In this document: positions 12,592 through 25,966 of the stretch, piece by piece | Numbering within the stretch: position 1 is the first letter of the stretch | Layout of the letters: each line of letters starts with the position of its first letter | From: Ficedula albicollis | Lineage: Eukaryota > Chordata > Aves > Passeriformes > Muscicapidae | Length of the DNA: 64,000 bases | NCBI RefSeq assembly: GCF_000247815.1 | Contig: NC_021678.1 | Coordinates: forward strand, 26,459,062-26,523,061 | Direction: 5' to 3' | Program-made: the position numbers and the translations under genes | Notes under the pieces: model-generated | Told to the model about the DNA's origin: nothing | Databases searched by the model: none | The model's input: the letters and a program-made list of their open reading frames with translations, nothing else

Positions 12592-15469
12592 TCCCCCTGC
12601 CTGTCCCCAGCCCATTTTTCTTTTGAATAGGCACACGTGGATGCTCCAGCTGGATCCTCAGGTTGGAGAATCAATGACCAGGACTCTGGACACCTCTGTG
12701 TAGATCATGTGTCTCAGCTTCTAAACACAGAATGCAGCTACTTGAAGATTTGCAGAAAGTGAGAAACCAAAGTATCATGGAGGAGACCCATAGCATTGTC
12801 CTAAGGGAGCTCTAACCAAACCAGTGTCAGGAGCATTCCTAAGGACACACACAGCACTGTCAGCAGGAGCTGAGACCTCCAGGGGATCTGGCTAGACTGA
12901 GTATAAAAAAAGAAATTTGCATCAGAGACATCATTTTAGGGCCAGAAAAGGGCTTTAAAGAAAGACAGAGGTCACTACCTCCTCCAGTTCCTCCTACACT
13001 GAGAACAATAACTCTTCAAGGCAGCCAGCCTTGATTGAAAGTCTTCAAGCAATGGAGATTCATCATCCCATTAATTCTCACGATTTCTCATTTCCATGGC
13101 AGCGAAACAGTAGTTTTCATGCAAAATGAGAAGCAGGCATTTTGAAAGGAAATGCTCATACATACAGAAGAAATGAATCACAAATGCTCATACTTAATAT
13201 CCGCCTAAATCTCTCACAGCAACATGGAGGTTATAAACAAGAGACCCAACCATTTTCAGATCTTTATCTAGATGCAATGTTCTTTTTAATCTTAAATCCT
13301 GCATAATGCAGGAAATGCTAAAACATATACTTTTGCATATCACCAAGCAATTCATATGGAGATGGTTTAATTGCCTATTTCAGTAGAAGCTACATTAGTT
13401 ATCTGCATGTAATTTCCAGAATATTTTATTCATATCATGTTTGTAGGAAGACTGAAAAAAAAGAGGACTATATGCACTTTGATGGCTTTCTCTTAAAATG
13501 GAAGAATATTTACATGCCATATCTGATTTAAAATGTACAAGTTAGTAATATTGAATAGGGAAAATTTAAATATAGTTTCAAGGCAAAATACGTGAGGAAT
13601 ACATAGAGGTAAGTTAAGATCAAACCTGTTGCAAGCAAAATCAATAAAAATATTCATTAAAAGCCTTGGCTGTTCAGAGTTAATGGTTCTCTTAGAAGGC
13701 TCTCAGACACCTTAAGGGGAAGACAATGCACAATGAAGACATTTAATTAACCTTAACTCTGACCCCCATAGCAATAGTATTCACATATCTTGCAATCATT
13801 ATTTCTTCCCTTCCTGATATGTACCTCTGAGAGCACACTTTCTCATCACCTCCTCATCACATGGATCTTCACACACTCTTCTAAATTTCTCCAAGATAAG
13901 CATAAGGGACACTTAATGAAATCACAAAAGGAATCATAGGCAATAGAATGAGATTAAAGATAAGCATAGATGGAGATCATCTCTTCTGCTGGGAAGGGAA
14001 AATCTTCAAGATATGAGAAGATGATCTGTATTGATGCAAATGCAGCTGTTCTTCTCCTCTGGCTGCACCACAACAGGAGATGGATGGACAGAGGGGAAGA
14101 CTTACAGGGAGAGACAATCTTCTTTTTGACAAAAAAGAGAAACTACATGATTCTGGGGATGAGGAATGCAGCCAAACCACCCTGCTACCTTGATTCCCTG
14201 TCTGTAAGAAATAATAATCATGCCTTTATCATGGGCACCAAAGTAGCAAGCCCTTTGGAGGCAAGATAAAGGATGGGTGGAAGAGACTGGTCCAGGTTCC
14301 ATCTCAGAAAACTTCCCAGGTTTCTGCTAACACTCTGGAATTCCCCCTCCCTCAACACTGTAACCAAGATTAGAACTTCAGACCTGAAATTATTAGAGAT
14401 TTAGTCTCTAAAAGCTTTATAACTCAGCTTCGAAATGCCCGGCTAATTCACACAAAATTGTAAAGAACTCCTGAAAAAATACCATTTGGAAAAAGGAAAA
14501 GAGTGAGGGTTTTAAAGATGTGAATAAGAAACACCTGATTTATACACAGATACCCCCAGTGTTCACAGGGGTCTATGAAGGCACACAGATTTAATGGAAA
14601 GAAACCCCATACTTTACAGAAATCCCTGCTATAAGAAGAGTGTCATTTCCTTGCCCCACAAAGAATAGTCACGAAGGAAGTCAAGCAGGTCTTAAAAAGG
14701 CAGATCTGCTAAAGGTTGACATGCATTAAACTTTCAGCTGTGCTGGATGAAGAGCAAAAAACACAACTGAAAGATGTATTTGAAAGTTATTTGCAGAAGA
14801 AAAGAACTATCTGTTCTGCACAATTACAAAATAGACATCCTAACAGTTATGTGAAATAGTGCCAAAAAACAAGAATGCAGACTATTTAGGAAAGTAAAAT
14901 TTAGTCTAATATGGGTTATTTTTCCTTGACTTGTAAAGGCAGTATACTTTTACTGGATCAAGTCTTAACTGTGAACCCAAAAATCCTCTTAAGTCAACAA
15001 AGAGACTGCCATTTACTTTATCAGACTATAAATCCAGTCCCAAAGAAGATAAGTGCAATGTGTCATTGATAAATGATAGAACTGAGGAGAGCTATTTTCC
15101 AGCCAGAAAATAACCAGTTCCTTCAATCCTGAAAGCATCAGCCTCTGGCAGGGCAGCACATGGGCCTTCTAAACAGAGCAGGAGTGCAGCATAACCTGCT
15201 GTGGAGAGGAGAGCTGCTCAAGCACTCACACATGGGCCAGGAGCAGGTACCATGCTCTAGGAGCCCTGGTGGATCCCCTAGCCAGCCCATGGCTGCCCAC
15301 AGGTGAATGGGTATGTTTTAATATCAGAACAAATATGCTTGTGTGGCCCCTCTCAGGCTGCTCAGGACCAGGATTTCAGTCTCAGGAGAGATTACGTGGT
15401 TCCTGCAATCAGCAGATCCACTCCCTTTGGAGATGACAAGATGAAGTCAGCCTGGAGGGATCCGCACAG
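12592..15469. other. Intergenic, no gene seen
   Basis: AT-rich sequence with short open frames only. No transposon or duplication was recognised. Confidence 0.5.
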
Positions 15470-15572
15470 GCTGGATTGATGGGACAAGGCCAATTGTATG
15501 AGGTTCAGTTGAATAGAAGGGTCCTGTGCCTGGGTCACACAACCCCACACAGCACTACAGGCTGGAAACCTG

Positions 15573-15684
15573 CCCAGGGGAAAAGGACCTGGGGGTGCTG
15601 GTCAACAGCAGAGGAACACGAGCCAGGGCCCAGGGGAAAAGGACCTGGGGGTGCTGGTCAACAGCTGAGGAACACGAGCCAGAT
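15573..15684. repeat. 56-bp tandem duplication inside CR1
   Basis: cccaggggaaaaggacctgg occurs at 15573 and 15629. It is present only in the first copy of the duplicated CR1 body, so it arose after that duplication or was lost from copy 2. Confidence 0.9.
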
Positions 15685-16563
15685 GTGCCCAGATGGCCAA
15701 ACAGACCAATAGCACCTGGTCTGTGTCACAAATGGTCTGTCCAGCAGGAGCAGGGATTGTCCCCCTATGCTCAGCACCAGTGAGGCCACACCTTGAATAT
15801 TTGCTCAGTTTTGGGCCCCTCACAAGAAGAAAGACATTGAGGTGCTGGAGAGTGTCCAGAGAAGGGCGACAGAGCTGGGGAAGGATCTGGAGCACAAGTC
15901 CTGTGAGGAGCAGCTGAGGGAGCTGGGGCTGTTTAGCCTGCAGAAAAGACTCAGAAGAGACTTTTTAACTCTCAGAAAAAGAAGGGTGTAGTGAAGTGTT
16001 GTGAGGTCCCTTCTCCCAAGTAACAAGCAATAGGACAAGGTCTCAACATTATCAGGGTAGGTTTGGAGTGGATATTAGGAAAAAATTCTTCACCAAAAGG
16101 TTGAAGGCACTGGAACAGGCTGCCAAGAGAAATGGTAGAGCCAGCACCCCTGAGGTATTTAAAGACATGTAGATGTGGCACTTAGGCACTTAGATGCCCC
16201 ACACAGCACTACAGGCGGGAAACCTGCCCAGGGGAAAAGGACCTGGGGGTGCTGGTCAACAGCTGAGGAACACGAGCCAGATGTGCCCAGATGGCCAAAC
16301 AGACCAATAGCACCTGGTCTGTGTCACAAATGGTCTGTCCAGCAGGAGCAGGGATTGTCCCCCTATGCTCAGCGCCAGTGAGGCCACACCTTGAATATTG
16401 GCTCAGTTTTGGGCCCCTCACAAGAAGAAAGACACTGAGGTGCTGGAGAGTGTCCAGAGAAGGGCGACAGAGCTGGGGAAGGATCTGGAGCACAAGTCCT
16501 GTGAGGAGCAGCTGAGGGAGCTGGGGCTGTTTAGCCTGCAGAAAAGACTCAGAAGAGACTTTT

Positions 16564-16643
16564 TAACTCTCAGAAAAAGAAGGGTGTAGTGAAGTGTTTT
16601 TTCTAACTCTCAGAAAAAGGAGGGTGTAGTGAAGTGTAGTGAG
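16564..16643. repeat. 40-bp tandem duplication inside CR1 copy 2
   Basis: taactctcagaaaaagaagg and its variant aaaaaggagg start at 16564 and 16604. The corresponding place in copy 1 (near 15,967) has a single unit. Confidence 0.88.
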
Positions 16644-16920
16644 GTCCCTTCTCCCAAGTAACAAGCAATAGGACAAGGTCTCAACATTATCAGGGTAGGT
16701 TTGGAGTGGATATTAGGAAAAAATTCTTCACCAAAAGGTTGAAGGCACTGGAACAGGCTGCCAAGAGAAATGGTAGAGCCAGCACCCCTGAGGTATTCAA
16801 AAGACATGTAGATGTGGCACTTAGGCACTTAGATGTGGACCTGGCAGTGCTGGGTTAATGATTGGACATGACAACTTTAGAGGTCTTCTTCAATCTAAAC
16901 AATTGCTGACTCTAGGATTC

Positions 16921-19900
16921 AACCCTGTTTCATTTCTGAGGTTCGATAGGATGACAGGCCAACCTATCCAACCTGAGGGCAATGCCCTTTTGCCCCCATA
17001 TGCAAAACAAAATAACTGAAGTCATTACTTGCTGGAGCAGACAGCCTCTGCTATATCATGTCATCGTGCAGACTGTCAAAATAAATGGCTTTGAAAGATC
17101 TGGTATAAGATACCAGGGGAGAGGCAGACAGATGGCTCAGATGGGAAAAGACAAACTTCATCAGAGCTCTGATTTGAGCTCACAGTGTCTTGACTGTTTC
17201 CTGGCTTTTCAAGGGCTTGCAGACCCTGCATAGACTGACCTGCCTGTGAGTGAGTTAGCAGAAGAGAGAGTCCAGACCCTGTCTGAGACAGCTGCTACAT
17301 CACTGCTGTTGTTTCACAGGTAGAAACTCAGCCCTACGTGTAGCTCCAGCACCCAGGGTTTGGTGGTGCTTGCTAAGAGTGAGGGCACCCTGCAAGCTTG
17401 GTCTCTTTCTTTGAACCAGGTATGGAAGGGCCAGGCAACACCCATGGCCTGGATCATCCCCACCTGAGCACCATCCATGTGTCCTGGGTGTTAGATGAAA
17501 ACGCAGGGACCTTTTGATTGAACTGCAGAGGAATCTCTCTGGCAGAAGATATGAATGACTTTGAGGTAAATAATTCCTTCCCTGCCCTTTGAAATCCATA
17601 TGCTGCTGATATCTCAGCTATTGAGTCATATTGGAAAAGAGTGGAGACCTTTTGCTCTGTCAGCTCTTGTTTTAAGCTTAACTGCTAATTCAATGCAGCC
17701 ATGAATTTTTGCCTCCTTGCATACAGTATTTTGCTATCTAAAGCAGGAAAAGCATAAGGAAAAAAAAAAAAAAACTCATCCTAGAAGGAAATTAGCATCC
17801 AGCAGCCTAATAACCCATTCTCTGCATCACACGCAGGGCGGTGTAATTAAAGCCATAAAATATTCAGAATTGATCACCCCATTTGGAAGATACACTTGCA
17901 ACAAAACTATCAATGGCTGCTGCTGTGTGCCTAGGAGAGGATATCTCCCCCAAAAGGCTGTTCTCCCTAGGAAGCTTGCTGCTTCTATCCTGCCTTTCCC
18001 AGGGGAGATGAAGGTCAGATAAACCAGACAGCAAACACATTTGGTTCCTGCCCAGCCCTGGCTCAAGGGGTCACAGCTCAAAGCTTCAACATTTGAGGTG
18101 AGCTGTTCTCCTGCAAAAAGCTCCTGGAGCTCAAAGCTCCCCAGAGCTCATCCCAGCCCTGCAGCACATCCTGCACAGCAGCCACAGCCCCTGCTCACCC
18201 CTCAGCAGTGACAGAACTCACCATCAAAGCAAGGGGTACCCAGGCCTGGCAGATCAGTGGCTCCTGCCCACAGAGTCTCAGTGCTTGTGGAATTGGCCCC
18301 AGCTCCCCCAAGACTGATGATTTACCAATGCACCCCATGGCACGGTGACATTTGCAGGTCTCCTCTCACCCTGCCAGTACCAGCACTGCCTGTGACTTCT
18401 GTTAGACAAAAAAAAAACAAAAAATACCACTGCTCCAATCAAGGATTTTGTTTTGATGGTCTTAGTTTCATTCTATGAGTGTAAAAGTCTCTTCAAGCCT
18501 GTTATGTTCTCTTTGGAAGCAGGACAAATTGTCTAATTTAGAAAGTTTTAAAAGAGGTATGAGAAGTTAAGACAAAAACTTTTTAAGTAGAGTTCATTGA
18601 CAATAGTGTTTTAAACTGTACAGTAAACAGAAAGTATCTGTTCTGCTTTAAGAGAATACCCTTAAATTATACATCTTGAAATATTTTTATATTTCAGCCA
18701 CTGCAGTGACAGCTTTGCCATGTCTCCTCATGCTCCAGGGCAGAGTTATGAAGCCAGTGCTCCCCTTGTGAAACCAAGTGTCTCAGGACATCTCCAGTTT
18801 GATGCCTCCTGCCATGTCTCCATACACCTCATCCCAAGAAAGAAGATGAGGAGTGGTGTAGCCAGGCCCATCTCTGGTGCACTAGACATTCTGCAAAACA
18901 GCACTTATCCCAATCTATTACATGGAACAAAATTCATTACCAAAACCCTGGACATCAGAGCCAGTAACTACAAGAATTTACATTATAACCCAGTAGCTTC
19001 TCACACTATATTCCATTCCGAGAATCAGTTATTCTTCTGGCATGTGAAGCTAAAACAGCAAAGGCAGCCTGAGATCCACCCTGCAACCATCTCTGAGCTA
19101 GAAGAAAACTATTCCCACAATTCAGCTTAATTTTATTTCACGTCTCTTTCAAAAAATAAAAAACTCCCTTGTAGAAAACATCAGAAGACTCCCATTGATT
19201 TACATTTGGAAGTGTAAGAAGTAATTATGACCTCCTTCTTAAATGTCTTGCTTCTGAAAGCCAAAAACAATCTGAATAAAAAATTAATTGATCTATATTC
19301 TCCCACCATTTTTTGCCAATTAAGCCTGTAAGTTACTGCGCCTTAAATAATGTGCCAGAGCAAAGGTTTCATGGGCTCAGCCTTGGCTGTTCACCTGTGA
19401 AAATTAAATAGGCTTAATTTTTATGTGACAACAATTATGTAACTTATTTTTGGAAGTAAATAATTCAGCACAGATGAGAGTCTCAACACAGAAGAATGGA
19501 CTGTGCCTGTGTTTTGCCCACTGATAAGGGGCAGTTTTGCAGTCCCTTTGAATGCCTGCAGGACCAGCATTAACCTCTGCAAGCATCTTGAGAGAGAAAT
19601 ATAAAATAGCCCTCCCTGCAAAGCTAAATTCCACTGCCAGCTGACATTTGTTTCTTTTTATCTATGCATTTGTCTAATTAAGAAGATACAGTGCTGTTTT
19701 AATTTTCATATAAACTCTTAACTTCAATGGGGCTGCATTCTGCAAACCAAACAAGGATTTATTAAGATAATAAAGCAAGCACTTCATAAAAATTTAAATG
19801 CCCACTCTGAGCATCTTTTTTGTGGAACTAAGAGGCCAAACTGGGGGAAGGATTTGCAGCAAACCACTTCAGCAAGCTCATGTGTGAAATCTGTGTGTCT

Positions 19901-22812
19901 AGGGTGGCTTCCCATCTGAGGCCACGTGCCCCCACAACACCTTCAGCAGGATTTTAGCTGTGTGCCAGCTTTGCACCTTTTCAAGCACAGGGGTGCCCTG
20001 GTTCAAATTAATGGATTCATTTACGAGGACCTTGGCTGGGGGGAAGGCATATTAGTTTCTCTAGCTTGTGCTGCATCGTCTGTTTATAACAACACAGTTA
20101 ATCAAAGGAAGGGGAGATGAAGATTTTTTTGCCAGTGTGGCAGGAAAGACGGTGAAGCTTTAATTGACCCCTCGAGAGACAAAGTGAAAAGCTTGTGGAA
20201 TGAGTTGCATTTTTAACACAAGGGCACGTTTTCCTTCCAGCTCTGCTCTGGAGACTGAAAGAAAGGGTCGTGCTCCCAGCTCCCTGCTGCCCTGGGTGCA
20301 GCTGCTGCACCACCTCCTTACCTGAATCCTTTCAGAAGCAATGCAGCTATTAATACCTCAGGGTAATGACTCACAGTAATCCCTTAAACCCCGTAATTGA
20401 AAAAAAATGGCCACTGCTGACTAATGATTTTGAGACTGGGTCATAATTAATTGACTTCTGGATAAGGTGCTTGAGAATTTTGAAGTGATTGGTAGCCCTG
20501 CCTCACTTGTTTGGGCTCTGCAAGCTGTTCCCAAAGGCAACATGTCCTGGATCAGCCAGGCAAAATGGTATCCAGGTCCTTTGAGACCAGGGCTGGGAGG
20601 GACAAGCATGTCCATGTGCTCTGTCCTCCATCCCTCCAGTACACGGAGGCACCAAGGTGGGTTTAGAAGTCACAGCCCTGGCAGGCTCCCAGCGGGGTGG
20701 GTGGGGACAGACCATGGTCCTCGCGACTGAATCAGAATTCTGCAAAATTAAAGAGGCCGAGAGAAGGGGCCATACAGCACATCTGATTGTCTGGGGGCTT
20801 TTTAAGGAGAAAAAAATTCCAAACTCAGCATTTAGAAAGATGGGGAAAGAGGAAAAGTTTCTCAGAAATGCTCAAAATGTGATGAGAAGTTCCTGCAGAG
20901 AGCTGGTGAACTGTGCCTGCTATTCCACAGGCTTTTGCCTGCCAAACTCTTCCAGTTACCTCTATCAAATCAGGGCTTCCCCCTTCCACTTTACTTCTGG
21001 GTGGGGAGAGAGACCAAGAGGCTGAAAATACATGTTACAGCACAGGGCAGAAAAGGACAAGTTTCCTGCTCTCTCCTCCTTCCCTGGCCATGACTTACAG
21101 CAAGATTGAACAAAACTGAGGACAGGCAGGAATTAGCTGGCTGGCCAGATGAGGAAAGATGTGCTCAGGGGTAGTTTGTTACAGCAAGACCTGACCATGC
21201 TGGCCCTCCACAAAGTGGACAGCAGGTTCCAGTGGTGAAGGTTACTGAGGATTGCTACAATTTGTTCCCAGTGCTGCATGTGAGCTCTGCATCTCCTTTC
21301 TTCCCACTCTCCTGGTAAATCTGGAGCGCAGAGGCAGCATTTTTCTCAGTGGATCCAGTAGTCAATAGGCGACAAGTTCCAGCTGATAATTGATGTTTTA
21401 TCACATGGAAATTCCTGGAGGAGCTAAGCCTATACTTTTCAAATGCTATATTGAGGAATCATTCCAGCCAAAAAAAGCAGATGATCTGCTTGCAATTTGC
21501 ACAATCACTCTGCAGATGTGGACACCTACGTGAAAACAATGAAAAAAAAGTGGGTTTATATAGAGGCAATGGCTTTTTTACAACTAAAATATTTTACATC
21601 TTCTAAAAATTATTCTGCTCTTCTCTTAATACCACTGCAGCTCCAACAGTACTATCATAAATAATAAACATCATAAGCCATGTGGCAAGAAAATCTAAAC
21701 AGCACCATAGCTGCTCATCACTTGACTTAAAATATTCTAGTTGAATTTTCTCTCTGCTGTAACAAACATTATGTTTTTCCTCTTTTTCTCAAATAACTGT
21801 GACACAACCACAGTGCAAGAAAGTTCCCTGCAAGCCCCCAGCATTATGCAGCCTCATTAGGAGCTTTGATTATTTGCTTGGCACATCTCCAGCTTGCCTG
21901 AGTGGCTGTGAGTCTGTCAGTCCTGCACGCTGATTCATATCGCCAGTGGTTAATACAGTTCAAGTGCCAAAGGCAAGCCAAAGGGCAAAGTCAAAATAGG
22001 TAATAGCCTCAGCTGGGAAAAGGAACCAATGCACATAATGTCAGTGACCTCATGATGACCCCACTGAGCTGGTTTTTTTAATGGGAGGCACTGAAAATAA
22101 ATATTTCATGCCTAGGGACGTATTGATAACTTCATGGAAATGACCATAGCCCCACACTCTTCCTCTGCTACTTGTCCTTTTAATGATTGCTAATCTTGTT
22201 TCAAGACGAGAAAAACTGCAATTTACTTGAATGCTCTGGGTCTACAGGGAGGTTTCATTTCAGTCTTCTCTTCCTTCCTCTGAAGCACCAGATGCTACAT
22301 GGGATTATACAGCAGTTTGAACTAGAATGCAAAAAAATAGCCTTAAGAAACATTTGCATTGCCTTAAAAGTCCTCTTGGAACCAGACATCCAGATTTTGG
22401 TCCTCATTTGAACCAGCTATTTTTCCCTTCACTGCAGCAGTGTTAAGGAGGTTGACTGAAAGTCAGCAAAGTTTTCTTACATATAATGCCCCTGGAACAA
22501 TTGACCAATGACCCATTCACCATCTCCAGGTTTTAGTGAGCAGGACAGAAACATTCCTTCAGCCTTGTCTGGAAGTGCCCAATTTTGATCTCTTTATCTT
22601 ACACTAAAGGGGAAAACCAGCCCACTCTTCATTTTCTGCAAAACAGTGTACGTAAAAACATTTCCTCTGCCTTTTCAGATCAAATCCTCACCTAGAAATT
22701 CTTCCCCACTATGCCAAAATATAAGCAATGAATATTATTGCCAAAGGAAGCAACAGATGAATAAATAATAGCTTTATTTTTAACTTATCCCTTAAAAGAC
22801 ATAAGGACCCCA
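16921..22812. other. Intergenic, no gene seen; possibly conserved noncoding
   Basis: Nearly 6 kb without tandem duplications or recognised transposons. A16 is present near 17,760. Parts at 19,240-19,800, 20,330-20,460 and 21,840-22,140 are AT-rich with many TAATTA/TAATTGA-type and TTGATTA-type words, as often seen in conserved noncoding elements near developmental genes. That reading is a guess that needs alignment. Confidence 0.35.
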
Positions 22813-23209
22813 AAGCTGTCCCACAGGAGTTATAATTTATATACCACCACTGGGTAAATAGAGATTTTTTTGGTATGTGAAGCCCAAATCATCTACATTC
22901 ATGTCAAACACACAGAGTTCCTGTCAAAAAGTTTTTAATCAAACACCAGCAGAATGTAGGTTACTCTTGCACCATAGCTCCTGATATGGTGATCTAAAAA
23001 ATGTCATAGCAACCCAGTCCTGCAATGGGCTGGATTTTCTCTAAGTTCTATCAACAACTCAAATTATGTCTTGGGATTCAGGCCAGAGCAAGGAACCAAC
23101 CCCAGGGACTACCAGCACCCTCCTCTTCAAGCTGATAAGTTCCTAAGTTGTCTTATAAGCAGAGAAAAAAAGACACAAAGTAAAAAAAAAAAAAAAAAGA
23201 GGAATTTGG

Positions 23210-23258
<49 letters not shown>

Positions 23259-23662
23259 GCTGTCCCACAGGAGTTATAATTTATATACCACCACTGGGTA
23301 AATAGAGATTTTTTTGGTATGTGAAGCCCAAATCATCTACATTCATGTCAAACACACAGAGTTCCTGTCAAAAAGTTTTTAATCAAACACCAGCAGAATG
23401 TAGGTTACTCTTGCACCATAGCTCCTGATGATCTAAATCCTGGTGATCTAAAAAATGTCATAGCAACCCAGTCCTGCAATGGGCTGGATTTTCTCTAAGT
23501 TCTATCAACAACTCAAATTATGTCTTGGGATTCAGGCCAGAGCAAGGAACCAACCCCAGGGACTACCAGCACCCTCCTCTTCAAGCTGATAAGTTCCTAA
23601 GTTGTCTTATAAGCAGAGAAAAAAAGACACAAAGTAAAAAAAAAAAAAAAGAGGAATTTGGA
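22813..23662. repeat. About 400-bp direct duplication separated by a C46 tract
   Basis: Units 22813-23210 and 23257-23662 start aagctgtcccacaggagtta and end gaggaatttgga. Unit 2 has a 10-bp insertion (near 23430) and an A run of 15 instead of 17. Between the units lies an uninterrupted run of 46 C. At the left end of unit 1 the corresponding sequence has only four C (ggaccccaaag). Confidence 0.95.
23211..23256. repeat. Poly-C tract, 46 bases
   Basis: Forty-six C in a row (poly-G on the minus strand), just after an A17 run and exactly at the junction of the 400-bp duplication. The true length in the genome may differ, since such runs are hard to sequence. Confidence 0.9.
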
Positions 23663-25189
23663 CTGGAAATGTTCTTTCCACTGGTGTTAAGCAGTACATG
23701 AAAGCTGGAGCATTATGTTCAGGATCCAGCCTTTGAGAAGGCAAGTTCTCCCCTCCATGGGGGTTGGTGGGATGTGATTTGGCTCCAGGTAGAACATCCT
23801 CCCTAGCTACAAGACTCCCTAGCATCCTTAAAGATCTCTTCTGTGACCTTCCCAACATACCAGCTTGTAACAGGACAGACACATCTAGACCCAATTACAC
23901 TCCTCCAGCCACCAAAGCTCTTGAGGGATCAGCACCAGAGAACTTGGAGGGTCATGGCCTGGACATTTCAGGAGTACTAGAAACATCTGTGCTGCATACA
24001 CTCATGCAGCACAGTGTGCCCATGATGTGGCCTCAGACAGAGAAGCCCAGGTGTTGTCCAGCCACAGAGCATCCCACAGCAAGGCAGAGTGCTATGGTTC
24101 CCACCACACCTTCAAAAAGCACTCTGGGACTCCACTGTTGTACAGCTGGCAGCTCCAGCAGCCAGGCAAAGCAGCTTTTCCCACGTTGTGTTCCCTCCCA
24201 AGTCTGTCCTTCACACTGCAATCAGCCTCCAGACACCCCTCATCTCCTTGAAACTCAGATTCCCGTCTCTTCACATGCACACCATGTACTACTTGTACTC
24301 TGCTGGGGACAAGGAGAAAAGGGGAAGGGGTCCTATCCCCCTTCAGGAAATGCTAATTGGATTATTTCAACCTGCTCCCTTCAAAATGTACTGCTATGGA
24401 CCAATAAATTGCTCACCCAGAGGTGACATTCCCCAAATAAACGATTACTTAAGGATTAGTCACGCAGCTGTACCGAAGGCGTATGGCTGGCTTTGCAGGA
24501 AGGATTATTGGAGCACAGATGAATACAGATGACTCCGGCAGCCAGGGCAGGGACCTGTCCTTCCACTTCAGCTGGGCATAAAGCTTCAGGCTCCAGGTCT
24601 GTCTACCTGTGTTTGGCATCTCCTAGGCACACCTACAGCACTGCAGCTGGGAGTTCTGAACAAAAGGAAATCCTTTGCAAAAAGAAAGAGTGACAAGCTG
24701 GAAAAAGTGTTTGGCTTCCTGAAAAGATCTTGATCAGTGCACTTAAAATTCTTCCCCCTCCAATAGGCAGATTCTGAAGGACAATGGAAAGACAAGAACT
24801 TTCTGAAGCTCCTTCAGGAGCAGAATTCACAGGGGTACCCAGGGTGGTCTTGGAGCAGCCTGAGCACACGGCCCTCAGGCTGCACAGCAAACTCCTCTCC
24901 AAAGGCTCTCTCAGAGAGAGCTGAACCTGGGGAGTTTGTGTTCTCCTTCAAAAACAGGAGCTGCAAACCTCTAAGAAAAACTGTTCTCTGCAAGTGCATC
25001 ATTCATATTTTCGCCTTGATGGGGTGAAAGAATGCTACAGCTGACTTCACTAAATGTTTCAAATCAAGCCCATTATCTGTTACATTAATAATTGCAGCTT
25101 TTAGCATAGTGAAGCCCAGCAGTTTCTTAAGACACAGCAGATGCCCTTCGATTGCTCTGCTTTTTTCCTATTGCTAATTTAGGATAATG
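23663..25189. other. Intergenic, no gene seen
   Basis: Contains the longest non-repetitive open frame in the intergenic part (220 codons, 23764-24426, plus strand). It has no recognisable domain, is overlapped by open frames in other phases on both strands, and is not accepted as a gene. Confidence 0.45.
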
Positions 25190-25244
25190 GTTGGACTCGA
25201 TGATCTTAGAGATCTTTTCCAGACTTAATGATTCTGTGATTCTA
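25190..25244 (+). mobile_element. CR1 LINE, 3' tail fragment
   Basis: Contains taatggttggactcgatgat, cttagagatcttttccagac and attctgtgattct, the last part of the CR1 3' end. Only about 55 bases remain. Confidence 0.85.
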
Positions 25245-25657
25245 TTTATTACTTCCAGGACAATCAACGGGACATTTCTTCGCATTTTTTGGAGGGAGAG
25301 GATGCAGACAGGTACGACACTCACTGAGGCACCAGCATAGCAGAGGCAAACGTTGTCCTCCAAGCAGAGCCCTGCAGCCTGCATCCACCTAAACCCGTAA
25401 TCACTCCCGACTTGAGTTAAGTAATCATGAATAAGACCTAGAGAACAAGCTTGGTAGCAACAGGCCTTATTATCAAGACTATTCTACCTACATAATTCAA
25501 ACACCTTGTCAACAAAAACTGCTGAAAAAACAGCAGGTGAGCGGGAAAAGTTAATTATTCGGTGTTTCCTTTCCACTTCATCAGTTTCTCCTTCACCCAC
25601 AGGTCATTCCCACCTGGCTCGCTCCGGCAGGGCACGGGCGATGAGTCCCCGGCCGGC

Positions 25658-25955
25658 AGCGCCCCGTGCCCGGTCCGAGGGGTCCCTCTGCCGATGGAAG
25701 CGGCGCCGGCGGCCGCAGCAGAGCGGCGGGCGCCCTGCGATTTCCCCTGGACACAGCTGCCCGGCCAGGACGGGATGCGCTGGGTTCCGAAACGCCCCGG
25801 GTATCTAGCGCCCCGTGCCCGGTCCGAGGGGTCCCTCTGCCGATGGAAGCGGCGCCGGCGGCCGCAGCAGAGCGGCGGGCGCCCTGCGATTTCCCCTGGA
25901 CACAGCTGCCCGGCCAGGACGGGATGCGCTGGGTTCCGAAACGCCCCGGATACCC
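25658..25955. repeat. 149-bp GC-rich direct tandem duplication
   Basis: Units start with agcgccccgtgcccggtccg at 25658 and 25807. They are very rich in C, G and CpG and contain gcggcgccggcggccgcag. With the minisatellite to its right this makes about 550 bp of CpG-island-like sequence in an otherwise AT-rich desert. It could be a promoter of a noncoding transcript, but no transcript can be inferred from sequence alone. Confidence 0.9.
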
Positions 25956-25966
25956 CGCACCCAGCC

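Larger units (their letters stand above)
15543..16912. repeat. Large tandem duplication of the CR1 body, offset 654 bp
   Basis: ccccacacagcactacaggc (or its cggg variant) begins at 15543 and 16197. The copies are closely similar throughout, apart from the extra 56-bp unit in copy 1 and an extra 40-bp unit in copy 2. The junction falls after the CR1 word acttagatg near 16195. Confidence 0.92.
15470..16920 (+). mobile_element. CR1 LINE, 3' part of ORF2 plus 3' UTR, internally duplicated
   Basis: Starts near the CR1 block ggccaattgtatgaggttca, then gaaaaggacctgggggtgct, gaggccacacctt, gctcagttttgggcccctca, gaggagcagctgagggag, tctcccaagtaacaagcaat and a degraded ggttaatgattggac tail. In the plus frames fragments of the reverse-transcriptase C-terminus can be read ([26 protein letters not shown]), broken by stops. 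The body is present twice: about 15543-16196 and 16197-16912. Copy 1 lacks the last part of the 3' end. Confidence 0.93.

Noticed and set aside
15476..16589. Several 60-100-codon open frames
   Set aside because: They are broken pieces of the CR1 ORF2 C-terminus or its reverse complement, not host genes.
23764..24426. 220-codon open frame on the plus strand
   Set aside because: No recognisable domain, low-complexity S/T/P-rich composition, overlapped by other open frames in other phases and on the minus strand, and no matching exons nearby.
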